Positions 8,130 through 16,184 of a stretch of DNA of 64,000 nt are shown here, piece by piece. The DNA lies in contig NZ_MBEQ01000073.1 in NCBI RefSeq assembly GCF_001954135.1, positions 1 through 64,000 of the forward strand. Reading direction: 5' to 3'. Position 1 is the stretch's first letter. The number at the start of each line of letters is the position of its first letter. The stretch is from Mycobacterium sp. GA-1841 (GTDB taxonomy: Bacteria > Actinomycetota > Actinomycetes > Mycobacteriales > Mycobacteriaceae). Made by a program: the position numbers and the translations under genes. Under the pieces are notes generated by a model that saw only the letters and a program-made list of their open reading frames with translations, was not told where the DNA came from and did not search any database.

Positions 8130-9352
8130 GCGACCCGAACAACGGGGTGCCGTCCGTCCGGATCCCGGCTGCCCTGCCCGAGGGCGTCAGCCAGGCCACC
8201 ATCGGGGTGCGCGGCGGCCTGCTGCGCTCGGAGTTCGAGGAGACCGCCGAGGGTCTGTTTCTGACGTCGGGTTATGTCTACGAGTCCGCCGGTGCCGCGG
8301 AGAAGGCGTTCACCGGGGAGATCGACCGCTTCGTCTACTCGCGCTACGGCAACCCGACCATCGCGATGTTCGAGGAGCGGTTGCGCCTGATCGAGGGCGC
8401 TCCCGCGTGTTTTGCGACGGCCACGGGCATGGCTGCGGTGTTCACCGCGCTGGGCGCGTTGCTCGGCGCCGGTGACCGGTTGGTGGCCGCGCGCAGCTTG
8501 TTCGGGTCGTGCTTCGTGGTGTGCAGTGAGATTCTGCCGCGCTGGGGCGTGGAGACGGTGTTCGTCGACGGCGACGACCTCTCGCAGTGGGGAGAGGCGC
8601 TGTCGGTTCCGACGACGGCGGTGTTCTTCGAAACCCCGTCCAACCCGATGCAGTCACTCGTCGACATCGCCGCGGTGTCCGAGCTGGCGCACGCCGCCGG
8701 CGCAAAGGTGGTGCTGGACAACGTCTTTGCCACCCCGCTGTTGCAGCAGGGCATGCCGATGGGGGCCGATGTGGTGGTGTATTCGGGCACCAAACACATC
8801 GACGGGCAGGGCCGGGTGCTCGGCGGGGCGATCCTGGGCGACAAGGAGTACATCGACGGCCCGGTGCAGAAACTCATGCGCCACACCGGTCCGGCGATCA
8901 GCGCGTTCAACGCCTGGACGCTGCTGAAAGGCCTTGAGACGCTTGCTGTTCGGGTGGATTATGCGAACCGCTCGGCGCAGCAGATCGCGGAGTTCCTCGA
9001 AGAACATCCCTCGGTGAGCTGGGTGAAGTACCCGTTCCTGAAGTCGCATCCGCAGTACGAGCTGGCCCAGCGTCAGATGCGCGGTGGTGGCACTGTCATC
9101 ACCTTCGAACTGGACGCGGAGACCGGTAAAGACCGCGCCTTCGAGGTGCTCGACAAGCTGCGCGTCGTCGACATCTCCAACAACCTCGGTGATGCCAAGA
9201 CGCTGATCACCCACCCGGCCACCACCACCCACCGGGCCATGGGGCCCGAGGGGCGCGCCGCGATCGGGCTGGGCGACGGCGTGGTTCGTATCTCGATCGG
9301 GCTGGAAGGCACCGAAGATCTGATCGCCGATCTGGACCAGGCTTTGAGTTAG
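8126..9352 (+). CDS. metZ: O-succinylhomoserine sulfhydrylase
   Basis: A 408-aa PLP enzyme of the Cys/Met-metabolism family that makes homocysteine from O-succinylhomoserine and sulfide. YSRYGNPT (phosphate/PLP contacts), CFATATGMAA, ETPSNPMQ, the Asp in VVLDNVFATP, and the Schiff-base lysine in YSGTKHIDGQGR are all in place, as are SNNLGDAKTLITHPATTTH and the C-terminal IGLEGTEDLIADL. Length equals M. tuberculosis MetZ (about 406). The ATG overlaps the rhodanese stop (ATGA). Confidence 0.96.
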   Translation: MSDPNNGVPSVRIPAALPEGVSQATIGVRGGLLRSEFEETAEGLFLTSGYVYESAGAAEKAFTGEIDRFVYSRYGNPTIAMFEERLRLIEGAPACFATATGMAAVFTALGALLGAGDRLVAARSLFGSCFVVCSEILPRWGVETVFVDGDDLSQWGEALSVPTTAVFFETPSNPMQSLVDIAAVSELAHAAGAKVVLDNVFATPLLQQGMPMGADVVVYSGTKHIDGQGRVLGGAILGDKEYIDGPVQKLMRHTGPAISAFNAWTLLKGLETLAVRVDYANRSAQQIAEFLEEHPSVSWVKYPFLKSHPQYELAQRQMRGGGTVITFELDAETGKDRAFEVLDKLRVVDISNNLGDAKTLITHPATTTHRAMGPEGRAAIGLGDGVVRISIGLEGTEDLIADLDQALS

Positions 9353-9356
9353 GCCT

Positions 9357-9770
9357 GTGTCCAAGAGCTCCGATGCGAAGAAGGCCCGCCGGAAGAAGCG
9401 GCAGGCCGGCCGTGACACGCGGTTCGTGCCGCAGGAGATGGTCGATCAATTGGCGGACATCCCCGATGCCGTGGTCGCCGACCTGGCCGAGTTCGACGAG
9501 CGAATCACCGCGCGCGGCTGGACCTTCGACGAGGAACAGTCCAACGACGACTACGCGGTGTGGTTCTACGAGCCGTCCGGAGCGCCGGTCGAGGACGGTC
9601 TGCCGGTGACCTCACTGTGGCTGGATGCGGCCGAGGACGGCGAGATCGTGCGGGTGGTGTTCGTCGGCAGTGTGGAGCGCTACGAGTTCACCCACGAGGA
9701 GCTGCGCGACGGTGCCCTCGAGGTGATCGAGGGCTACCGCCACGGCGCGCCGCTACCCGAGTTCGGTTAG
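9357..9770 (+). CDS. Conserved mycobacterial protein of unknown function
   Basis: A 137-aa protein with a very basic N-terminal segment (AKKARRKKRQAGR) followed by a folded acidic domain. WTFDEEQSNDDYAVWFYEPSG and VTSLWLDAAEDGEIVRVVFVG read as alternating strands. There is no signal peptide or membrane segment. GTG start, 4 bp after metZ, so it belongs to the same operon. It resembles small conserved hypothetical proteins of actinobacteria; no function can be proposed. Its last 4 bp overlap the converging SDR gene. Confidence 0.8.
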   Translation: MSKSSDAKKARRKKRQAGRDTRFVPQEMVDQLADIPDAVVADLAEFDERITARGWTFDEEQSNDDYAVWFYEPSGAPVEDGLPVTSLWLDAAEDGEIVRVVFVGSVERYEFTHEELRDGALEVIEGYRHGAPLPEFG

Positions 9771-10630
9771 TTCTTCCCGTCCGATTCGATGACGCCCTGC
9801 GCGGACCTGGCACGGTCCTCGTAGCTCTTGCGCTTGGCCTTGTCGAACTCAAGGAACACCCGGTCCAGGCCCAGGAGCTTGTTGAGCCTGCGCCGGCCCT
9901 TGGGGGGCAGCATCTGGGCGGCCTGGGCGGTGAAGCGCAGCGGCGGCGGCACCGACACGTGGGTCTTGGGCTTGTTCAGCGTCTTGACGATGGCCGCGGC
10001 GATGTCCTCGGGTTCGACCGGCTTCATCGCGCCGGTGGCCTTGGTGCCCGAGATCAGGTCGGTGTTGGTGAACGGAGGCATGATCACCGAGACGTTGACG
10101 CCGTGCGGGGCCATCTCGTCGGCCAGCGCGGTGGACAGCCCGACGACGGCGTACTTGGCGCCGACGTAGACCACCTGGCCCGGCAACGGGATGAGACCCG
10201 ACAGCGACGCGATGTTGATGACGTGGCCGCTGCGACGTTTGACCATGTCCGGCAGGGCGAGTTGGCAGCCGGTCAGCACACCGTAGACGTTGACCTCGAG
10301 CGAGGACCGCACCGACTGGTCGGTTTCCTCCAGGAACGGTCCCACCGGCATGACGCCGGCGTTGTTGATCAGGACGTCGATGTGGCCGCCGCCGTCGGTA
10401 CGGGCCTTGTCCAGGAACGTGGCGAACGATTCCCGGTCGGTGACATCGAGCGGGTAACCCGACACCTGACCCAGCTTGCTGAGATCGACGACGGCCGACT
10501 CCTGAAGCGCCACGTCACGGTCGCCGATGACGACGCGGGCACCCTGAGCGAGCAGCGCTTTTGCGGTAGCGAAGCCGATACCGCGCGCCGCGCCGGTGAT
10601 CGCGATCGTCTTACCCCTGATGTTGTCCAT
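9767..10630 (-). CDS. Short-chain dehydrogenase/reductase (SDR)
   Basis: A 287-aa NAD(P)-dependent classical SDR. Residues 7-18 carry ITGAARGIG (cofactor loop), NNAG follows at about 90, the catalytic Ser is in NIASLSG, and YVGAKYA gives the YxxxK pair. The C-terminal extension of about 40 residues is basic (PPKGRRRLNKLLG, KAKRKSYEDRAR), as in mycobacterial SDRs that act on lipid or steroid-like substrates. The start is ATG at 10630, with a 16-bp near-palindrome 10 bp upstream. The substrate is unknown. Confidence 0.92.
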   Translation of the reverse strand: MDNIRGKTIAITGAARGIGFATAKALLAQGARVVIGDRDVALQESAVVDLSKLGQVSGYPLDVTDRESFATFLDKARTDGGGHIDVLINNAGVMPVGPFLEETDQSVRSSLEVNVYGVLTGCQLALPDMVKRRSGHVINIASLSGLIPLPGQVVYVGAKYAVVGLSTALADEMAPHGVNVSVIMPPFTNTDLISGTKATGAMKPVEPEDIAAAIVKTLNKPKTHVSVPPPLRFTAQAAQMLPPKGRRRLNKLLGLDRVFLEFDKAKRKSYEDRARSAQGVIESDGKN

Positions 10631-10639
10631 GGCGGCGAA

Positions 10640-10655
10640 CTTTACACGTGTCAAG
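10640..10655. promoter_or_regulatory. Putative operator palindrome upstream of the SDR gene
   Basis: CTTTACACGTGTCAAG is a 16-bp inverted repeat with 7 of 8 base pairs matching around a perfect ACACGTGT centre. It sits between the SDR start codon and the upstream membrane-protein gene, where a promoter would be. Palindromes of this size are typical TetR-family operators. On the minus strand it also contains TTGACA, so it could overlap a -35 element. No cognate regulator lies next to it. Confidence 0.45.
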
Positions 10656-10688
10656 TTTGGTGGGGAAGAGGGTGAGCGGGCCCGGGGA

Positions 10689-11408
10689 TCACCCGCGGTC
10701 GTGATCCGGTCCTCGCTGGTGTCGAGGGTGGGCTCGGTACTCCACGGATTGTTTGCGCCGCACGGGCTTGTGCTTTCCAATCCAATATGCGGCGAGGTAA
10801 ATGACTGCGAATGTGCCAACGGTAGTGACCGTCACGACTGCGAACTGTATTTTTTGACCACGAGCGATTCCATACCCCCAGCTTGCGTCACCGAGTCCAA
10901 GGACGATCGCGAAGAATACGATCACTATCACTGCGGCGCCTGCCATCCAGTCTTTGCCGCTACTTTCGAAAAATATTCGGACGTTAATTACCGCGATGAG
11001 CATGAGGATGGTCAGAACCCACCACATCTTTCGCGCGGTAAGTAGACCGCTGTACGCGTCTGGTGTGGGATCATCCGAGGTGTTGTTGGGCGCGTCTCCG
11101 GCGGATTCTGCGGGTTTGTCGTCAGGGTCCGGCTGGCGGTCGTCGGTATTGAGTGCGTATATCTTGCCGCGGATTTTGATGTACGGGGTGTATCCGTAGG
11201 CGGCCGCGATCATCGCTCCGAACATGCTTAGGGCTACGAGAAGGCCCTTATGTCCATCTGGATAAAACATGAGGAATGCAGCAACGGCCGCGACGCACGT
11301 GCTGCTCCAGTAGACGCGGCGTTGCGAGCTCCGACTGTGATCGAAGAATTGTTGGATCAGCGCCACAGCGACGGCCGCAAGGAAAATTGTCAGAAAGAAG
11401 TCTCGCAT
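10689..11408 (-). CDS. Polytopic membrane protein, possible partner of the upstream ESX-type protein
   Basis: A 239-aa protein, not recognised. Hydrophobic segments lie at about residues 3-20, 31-49, 54-74, 127-146, 153-172 and 183-207. Between TM3 and TM4 is an acidic, proline-rich loop (DDRQPDPDDKPAESAGD), and the C-terminus is basic. Base composition is noticeably less GC-rich than the flanking metabolic genes. It starts 4 bp after the 502-aa WXG-type gene on the same strand. The pairing of a large secreted-type protein with a membrane protein fits an effector-immunity or effector-chaperone pair, but nothing in the sequence proves this. Confidence 0.7.
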   Translation of the reverse strand: MRDFFLTIFLAAVAVALIQQFFDHSRSSQRRVYWSSTCVAAVAAFLMFYPDGHKGLLVALSMFGAMIAAAYGYTPYIKIRGKIYALNTDDRQPDPDDKPAESAGDAPNNTSDDPTPDAYSGLLTARKMWWVLTILMLIAVINVRIFFESSGKDWMAGAAVIVIVFFAIVLGLGDASWGYGIARGQKIQFAVVTVTTVGTFAVIYLAAYWIGKHKPVRRKQSVEYRAHPRHQRGPDHDRG

Positions 11409-11412
11409 GCGC

Positions 11413-12921
11413 CTATTTACCCATCATCCAGTCAACGGCTTTTTCTCCCCAGATACCGCCCGCCATCGCGCCAAGAAGCCCGACGACGAGTGTGCCTTCT
11501 GGTCCAACTAATGTTCCCCAAGCCGCGCCGGCGGCCCACCCGCCGAGCATCGTGCCGCCCGTTCGGCCGCCCAATTGTGCGAGTTCTTCACCTGCGGGTG
11601 CACCGTTCAGAATATCGATTGCCGTGATTGCAGCATCGACGCCAGTGCCGATGGTGCCGAGTTTCGAACCGAAGCCCTTGAGAGCCTCAGCGTCCGCGTG
11701 CGACCATACCGGCGCCTTGCCCCAGTGTTCGCCGCTCGGCATTGCGCGGCCTTGAGCCTTGGCGCCTTCACCCAAGTTGCTGGCCTGGGTCGCAAGGCCT
11801 CCTGTCGCCTCTTTGATGACCTGGTCGGGAGACTTACCACCCTTGATCTCCTCGACGGCAGCCGCTGCTCCCTCCTGCGACACACCGAAGTGTTCCAGGT
11901 CGTTGGTGAATTGAGTGAGCACGCGCGCGCGTCCCTCGACCTCGAGGCGGTCCATGAGTCGCGTTGCGTCATCGGGGGTCATGAACCCTGGATGCGCGGC
12001 GAGCTGGCCGTTTTCGAGTGCGTGCTGCATGTCCAGCCTGGCCTGCGCGCGGGTGCGGGCATCCCCGCCGACAACGGTGTCCTTATGCAGCGGGCCAGTG
12101 AACTGTGACATTCGGTAATCATCGAGTCGCTCAGATGCCAAGCGGCGCGCTTTTTCCCCACCATGAACGGCGCTGTGGCTGTTTGGGTCGGTAATGGTGT
12201 TGTAGTCCCGCAACCGGGCTGCCGCGTCCTGTTCCTCGCGGGTCATATGGGTCGGCAACCCGGCTGTGGCCGGCGATGATGAGGTTCTGCCCTCAGATTG
12301 GGCCTGGTCAAGAAGGGCTTGGTCCTTCGCCCGCTGCCCAGACTGATCGTACTGCTGGGCAGTAGCAGAAGGATTGTCACTATTCTTCGAGCCAGTCGGA
12401 GTTCCGTCCCCTGACTCGGGCGGCGGAGTCCCGGTAGCGGTAGCAATTTCGCGGGCGAGGTCAGCGTCCACTAAATCGGCGTCTGCCAACACGGCTGCGA
12501 TATCCGACTCCAAAGCCGCCACTTTCGATGCGACCTTTTCTGCAGCCTCCTTCGTCAAATGGCTGGTGTCGGGAGGGACCACTTGGTTCGTCGACTCATT
12601 GATCTCAACGGCAGGCTGCTCTGCGGCGTAGTCGAGGATGGCCTTGACCTTCCCGGAAATGTCCTCGGCGTCCTCCGCAGCATTCTCCATCCCGCCAGCC
12701 GCGTTACGGAGATTCTCAGCAGTGGCTTCGTGTTTTTGAGCTGTTCCCTCCATCGCTGTCCTGGCCGCGTCTCCCCCCTCGCCTTCCCATGTTGAGGCCG
12801 TGTTCAGCGAGCGGTAGAACTCAGCTGCCTTCGAGTGGTTACCGACAGCCTCGCGAGTTGCTTTGGCAAGGTCTCCGATTTCGGTGTGCCAGTCCTTGAG
12901 CTCGTTTAGCGGTAAAGCCAT
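11413..12921 (-). CDS. WXG100-headed ESX-type multidomain protein with glycine-zipper C-terminus
   Basis: A 502-aa protein. Residues 1-100 form two Ala-rich helices around a WEG turn (45-47), the WXG100-like hairpin that targets proteins to type VII secretion. Residues 120-160 are helical. 160-225 is a Gly/Ser/Pro-rich linker. 225-375 is a central domain containing THMTREEQDAAARLRDY and GGDARTRAQARLDMQ, a pattern I recall from Rv3899c/Rv2082-family proteins. Residues 455-500 are a hydrophobic glycine-zipper segment (GGRTGGTMLGGWAAGAAWG, VVGLLGAMAGGIWGEKA) able to insert in membranes. The ATG lies inside the end of the EspC-like gene. Composition is less GC-rich than neighbours, suggesting transfer. 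Confidence 0.78.
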   Translation of the reverse strand: MALPLNELKDWHTEIGDLAKATREAVGNHSKAAEFYRSLNTASTWEGEGGDAARTAMEGTAQKHEATAENLRNAAGGMENAAEDAEDISGKVKAILDYAAEQPAVEINESTNQVVPPDTSHLTKEAAEKVASKVAALESDIAAVLADADLVDADLAREIATATGTPPPESGDGTPTGSKNSDNPSATAQQYDQSGQRAKDQALLDQAQSEGRTSSSPATAGLPTHMTREEQDAAARLRDYNTITDPNSHSAVHGGEKARRLASERLDDYRMSQFTGPLHKDTVVGGDARTRAQARLDMQHALENGQLAAHPGFMTPDDATRLMDRLEVEGRARVLTQFTNDLEHFGVSQEGAAAAVEEIKGGKSPDQVIKEATGGLATQASNLGEGAKAQGRAMPSGEHWGKAPVWSHADAEALKGFGSKLGTIGTGVDAAITAIDILNGAPAGEELAQLGGRTGGTMLGGWAAGAAWGTLVGPEGTLVVGLLGAMAGGIWGEKAVDWMMGK

Positions 12922-13246
12922 ATTGCTCGCTCACAACTCGCGAGCTGGCGTCGCGGATCCTGTCAGTACTGTTTGAGTCGGTCTCCACGTATTGAATAGC
13001 AGCTGACCGATGTCCTTCGGCGTGTTTCGCGAAATGCTCGCCGAAACGGGCGCCGTCTGCCTCCCACTCTGCGAGCATGCCGGGCAACGCCGCACCGGCT
13101 AGGCCGGAACCCAATCGAGTCTGACTCGCTTGCCAATGTGTCGACTGGTGACCGTCGAGAAAATCGGCAGAATGCCCCTCTATTTTGTCAGCCGTCACTT
13201 GCAGCTCGGTGGGATCTACTTTCAGCGGTTCGTTTGATTTTGGCAT
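12839..13246 (-). CDS. EspC/DUF2580-like type VII secretion target protein
   Basis: A 135-aa protein of the EspC-like (DUF2580) family, small helical hairpins exported by ESX systems, usually as a partner of a larger substrate. LKVDPTELQVTADKIEGHSA is the typical start. YVETD at residues 86-90 matches the YxxxD/E export signal that follows the second helix. Family members usually end near residue 105; the last 30 residues here (RNRRPCQSNSRGCR at the end) read through the start of the next gene in another frame, giving an 83-bp overlap. ATG with AGAGGGGG upstream. It is likely co-secreted with the WXG-type protein encoded downstream. Confidence 0.78.
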   Translation of the reverse strand: MPKSNEPLKVDPTELQVTADKIEGHSADFLDGHQSTHWQASQTRLGSGLAGAALPGMLAEWEADGARFGEHFAKHAEGHRSAAIQYVETDSNSTDRIRDASSRVVSEQYGFTAKRAQGLAHRNRRPCQSNSRGCR

Positions 13247-13472
13247 TGCGCCCCCTCTAGCAACCTACCCAGCAAATGTTACCGGCTGGCCGGCGTCGGT
13301 CCGCACAGCAATTTTGGCTCGCGCCGGTGTGCTCTCGGTTACTTGATCTGCCTCTACGAGGTCGCGGCGCCAGCCGGCAGTGACCCCGACAGGCTTTCGA
13401 TCACGCTGATCGTGGCTGGAATGACGCCCTCGGCTCGGCGTTGAACCCACCGTGGGTATAGAAACGGTGGTG
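13247..13472. other. Divergent intergenic region between the ESX-type block and the GNAT gene
   Basis: These 226 bp separate the EspC-like gene (minus) from the acetyltransferase (plus). No protein-coding pattern is convincing on either strand, and no clear palindrome or promoter hexamer pair stands out. It should hold the promoter of the ESX-type operon, whose AGAGGGGG ribosome site lies at its left end. Confidence 0.4.
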
Positions 13473-13967
13473 ATGTCCACCTCCGTGAATCGGCTGAGTT
13501 TCGTTGCGGTCGGCCTGGATGACCCGCTGGCCGCACCGCTGCTCGACGAGCTCGCGGCGGAGTATTCCGGGCGGTACGGCGGTACCGCCGAGCGCACGAT
13601 GGCCTGGCTGACCACTGCGCCTGAGCAGTTCGCGGCACCTGGTGGTGGGCTGTTTGTCGGTCTGCTCGACGGCGTGCCGGTCACCGGCGGCGCGTTCACC
13701 CGGTACGACGCCGAGACCGCCGAACTCAAACGGATCTGGACCAGCAGTGAGCACCGGCAACGCGGATACGCCACGACACTGCTCGATCACCTGGAACGTG
13801 AGATCGCCGGGCGCGGGTATCGACGGGTCTATCTGACGACCGGTCACCTGCAACCCGAGGCCGAGGCCCTGTACGAAGCGGCGGGTTACACCCGGCTGAG
13901 TGCCCCGTTGCCGGCCGAAGGGGAGGACGCGGTGTTTCCGATCGCGTTCGAGAAGGACCTGGTGTGA
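13473..13967 (+). CDS. GNAT-family N-acetyltransferase
   Basis: A 164-aa GNAT enzyme. The acetyl-CoA pyrophosphate loop is SSEHRQRGYATTLL, matching motif A (Q/RxxGxG/A), preceded by strand AELKRIWT and followed by YRRVYLTTGHLQPEAEALYEAAGY, motif B of the family. The start is taken as ATG 13473; an in-frame GTG at 13452 is the alternative, and neither has a strong ribosome site. GTGA overlap with the LLM oxidoreductase gene indicates co-translation. The acceptor substrate is unknown. Confidence 0.88.
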   Translation: MSTSVNRLSFVAVGLDDPLAAPLLDELAAEYSGRYGGTAERTMAWLTTAPEQFAAPGGGLFVGLLDGVPVTGGAFTRYDAETAELKRIWTSSEHRQRGYATTLLDHLEREIAGRGYRRVYLTTGHLQPEAEALYEAAGYTRLSAPLPAEGEDAVFPIAFEKDLV

Positions 13968-15064
13968 CGTCGGTCCCGCTCTCGATTCTCGACCTGGCCC
14001 CGATCAGTGCGGGCAGCGACGCCGCGACGGCGCTGCGCAACACCGTCGATCTGGCCCGGCACGCCGAACAATGGGGCTATCAACGGTATTGGGTGGCCGA
14101 GCATCACTTCGTGTCGGTGGCCAGCTCGTCGCCGGCGGTTCTGGTGGGGCAGATCGCCGCCGCCACCGAACGGATCAGGGTCGGCACCGCGGCCGTGCAA
14201 CTCGGTCACACCACGGCGATTGCGGTGGTGGAGAGTTTCGGCACCTTGGCTGCCTTCCATCCCGACCGGATCGATCTGGGATTGGGCCGTTCCGGCCAGA
14301 AACGTGCCGAAGCCGTGCGCGACAAGCCACGTGCGCCGCGGACGCCGCGGGAATGGCACGAGATCGACGGTGTGGTGATCCCGGCGCCGTACGACATCAG
14401 TGCGCTGTTGCGTGATCCCCGCTTGCGATCCCGCATGGCGGTGTTGCAGCAACCCGAAGCGCTCACACCGGATTTCGAAGTTCAGGTGGATGACATCCTG
14501 GCCATGCTCACGGGCCGCTACGAGGTGGGCACGGTTGTCCCGGGCGCGGGCGCAGGCCTGATCCCGTGGGTGTTCGGCAGCAGCAAGGGGCAGAGTGCCC
14601 GGGTCGCCGCCGCGCGGGGGCTGCCGTTCGTGGCCAGCTACCACATCACCCCGGCGACCGCGCTGGAAGCAATCGAGGTGTACCGCAACGGCTTTACCCC
14701 GTCGGAGTATCTGTCGGAGCCGTACGTGGTGGTCTCGGCCGACGTGGTGGTGGCCGACGATGAGGCCACCGCACGGTATCTGGCCTCCAGCTACGGGCAC
14801 TGGGTGTATTCGATCCGGGCCGGCGGCGGGGCGGCGCCGTATCCGGATCCGGCTGACGTGCAACCGTTGTCGGCCGAGCAGTCAGAGGTGGTCCGGGACC
14901 GGATTGCAACACAATTCGTCGGCGACCCGGATCAGGTGGTCACCCGCCTGGAGGCATTGCAACGACTCAGTGGGGCCGACGAACTCGTCGTCACGTCGGT
15001 GACGCATCGACACTCCGACCGGTTGCGCTCGCACCAGCTACTGGCGCAGCGATGGAGTCTTTAG
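13964..15064 (+). CDS. LLM-class flavin-dependent oxidoreductase (luciferase-like)
   Basis: A 366-aa single-domain bacterial luciferase-like TIM barrel using FMN or F420. LSILDLAPI at the start, WGYQRYWVAEHHF (family strand 2), the ERIRVGTAAVQLGHTTAIAVVESF segment (here given in full as family strand 3 to 4) and HPDRIDLGLGRSG all fit the MsnO8/YhbW-type subfamily. GTG start in a GTGA overlap with the GNAT gene. The substrate is unknown; mycobacteria have many such enzymes. Confidence 0.9.
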   Translation: MTSVPLSILDLAPISAGSDAATALRNTVDLARHAEQWGYQRYWVAEHHFVSVASSSPAVLVGQIAAATERIRVGTAAVQLGHTTAIAVVESFGTLAAFHPDRIDLGLGRSGQKRAEAVRDKPRAPRTPREWHEIDGVVIPAPYDISALLRDPRLRSRMAVLQQPEALTPDFEVQVDDILAMLTGRYEVGTVVPGAGAGLIPWVFGSSKGQSARVAAARGLPFVASYHITPATALEAIEVYRNGFTPSEYLSEPYVVVSADVVVADDEATARYLASSYGHWVYSIRAGGGAAPYPDPADVQPLSAEQSEVVRDRIATQFVGDPDQVVTRLEALQRLSGADELVVTSVTHRHSDRLRSHQLLAQRWSL

Positions 15065-15085
15065 CCGCTAGGCTGGCCCCGGAAG

Positions 15086-15412
15086 TTGTCGAATCCGCTA
15101 GGGGTGTATTTGCCGAGTCCGCAGGTCGTCGTGGGATCGCTGTTGCTGGCAGCGGCTGTGGTGGTGTTTGCGGCCGGTGTGGCGTTGCGGATCTTCATCG
15201 GCCGCCGGACGGAGTCGGCACAGTTACGACGGCGGATGCACGCCTTTCGGCGGACGAAGTTCGCCCGGGTGTTGTTCGGGTCGGTGTACGACGACGAGGT
15301 GTTCGACCCCGACGAACTCGACCAGATGGTCCTGATGCCGGCGATCGTGCTGGCCTGTGGACTGTGCCTGACCGGCTTTTTTCTCCTCGGCTACCGAATT
15401 CTGCAGAACTAG
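15086..15412 (+). CDS. Small two-helix membrane protein, function unknown
   Basis: A protein of about 108 aa with TM helices near residues 15-36 and 84-104 and a basic loop between them (GRRTESAQLRRRMHAFRRTKF), followed by an acidic stretch (DDEVFDPDELDQM). I do not recognise the family. The start is uncertain: TTG 15086 is used, but an in-frame GTG at 15104 would remove six residues, and neither has a well-spaced ribosome site. It lies 21 bp after the LLM gene, and its end overlaps the converging MBL gene by 4 bp. Confidence 0.65.
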   Translation: MSNPLGVYLPSPQVVVGSLLLAAAVVVFAAGVALRIFIGRRTESAQLRRRMHAFRRTKFARVLFGSVYDDEVFDPDELDQMVLMPAIVLACGLCLTGFFLLGYRILQN

Positions 15413-16149
15413 GCGTGGCGTCCCGCCGCCGCGGCGGCGGCATCGGCGATCGGACCCCGCCACACCGGGCCGTGCCCGGGCAGCATGACGTCGGCCTCGA
15501 CTGCCGCCAAGGCCGTCAAACTTGCCAGGCAGCCGTCCTCGTCGTGGTTGAACAACGCCGGCAGCAGCGTCGGGCCGGTGTACGGCAGCAGCGGATGCCC
15601 GGTCACCAGGGCGTCGCCACTGACCAGCACCCCGTCGACGATGAACGAGCAGTGCCCGCCGGTGTGCCCCGGGGTCGGCACCGCCTCGGGCGTCCCGGGC
15701 AGGCCGGCGGCGATCTCGGCGGTCAGGGCCTGCGCGGTCGGGATGCCACCGTGGTTCAGGCCACCCTTGGCGGTGATCGTGGCCGCCCACTTGAGCCACC
15801 GGGGCTGCCAGATGTTGCGCACCACATCAGCGGGCGCGGCCTGCTCGAGATATTCACGTTTGGCGTGCCCGACTTCGCTGTCGTGGCAGAACACCGGTGT
15901 GCCATGGGTTTTCGCCAACCAGATGGCGGTGCCGAAATGGTCGACGTGAGCGTGGGTGAGCAGCACGGCGGCGATGTCGTCGACGGTGAACCCGAGTTCG
16001 CGCACCGAACCCAGCACGTCCTCGCGCTGGCCCGGGAACCCGGCGTCGATCAGCATGACTCGATTGCCGTCGGTCACCAGGGTCCAGTTGACCAGGTCGG
16101 TTTGCGCGAAGTGCACGTGATCGGTGATCGCGCTCAGGACGGCTGCCAT
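15409..16149 (-). CDS. Metallo-beta-lactamase-fold hydrolase (Rv0406c type)
   Basis: A 246-aa MBL-fold protein. THAHVDHFG is the HxHxDH dizinc motif; the later ligands are in TPGHTGGH, SGDALVTGHP and LPGHGP. Length and layout match glyoxalase II/Rv0406c-like hydrolases. The substrate is unknown. The gene diverges from fgd1 with only 35 bp between them, the same arrangement as Rv0406c-fgd1 in M. tuberculosis (recalled). Confidence 0.92.
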   Translation of the reverse strand: MAAVLSAITDHVHFAQTDLVNWTLVTDGNRVMLIDAGFPGQREDVLGSVRELGFTVDDIAAVLLTHAHVDHFGTAIWLAKTHGTPVFCHDSEVGHAKREYLEQAAPADVVRNIWQPRWLKWAATITAKGGLNHGGIPTAQALTAEIAAGLPGTPEAVPTPGHTGGHCSFIVDGVLVSGDALVTGHPLLPYTGPTLLPALFNHDEDGCLASLTALAAVEADVMLPGHGPVWRGPIADAAAAAAGRHA

Positions 16150-16184
16150 GCCGCGAGTGTAGGCATAGGAGTAGAAACAGAAAC

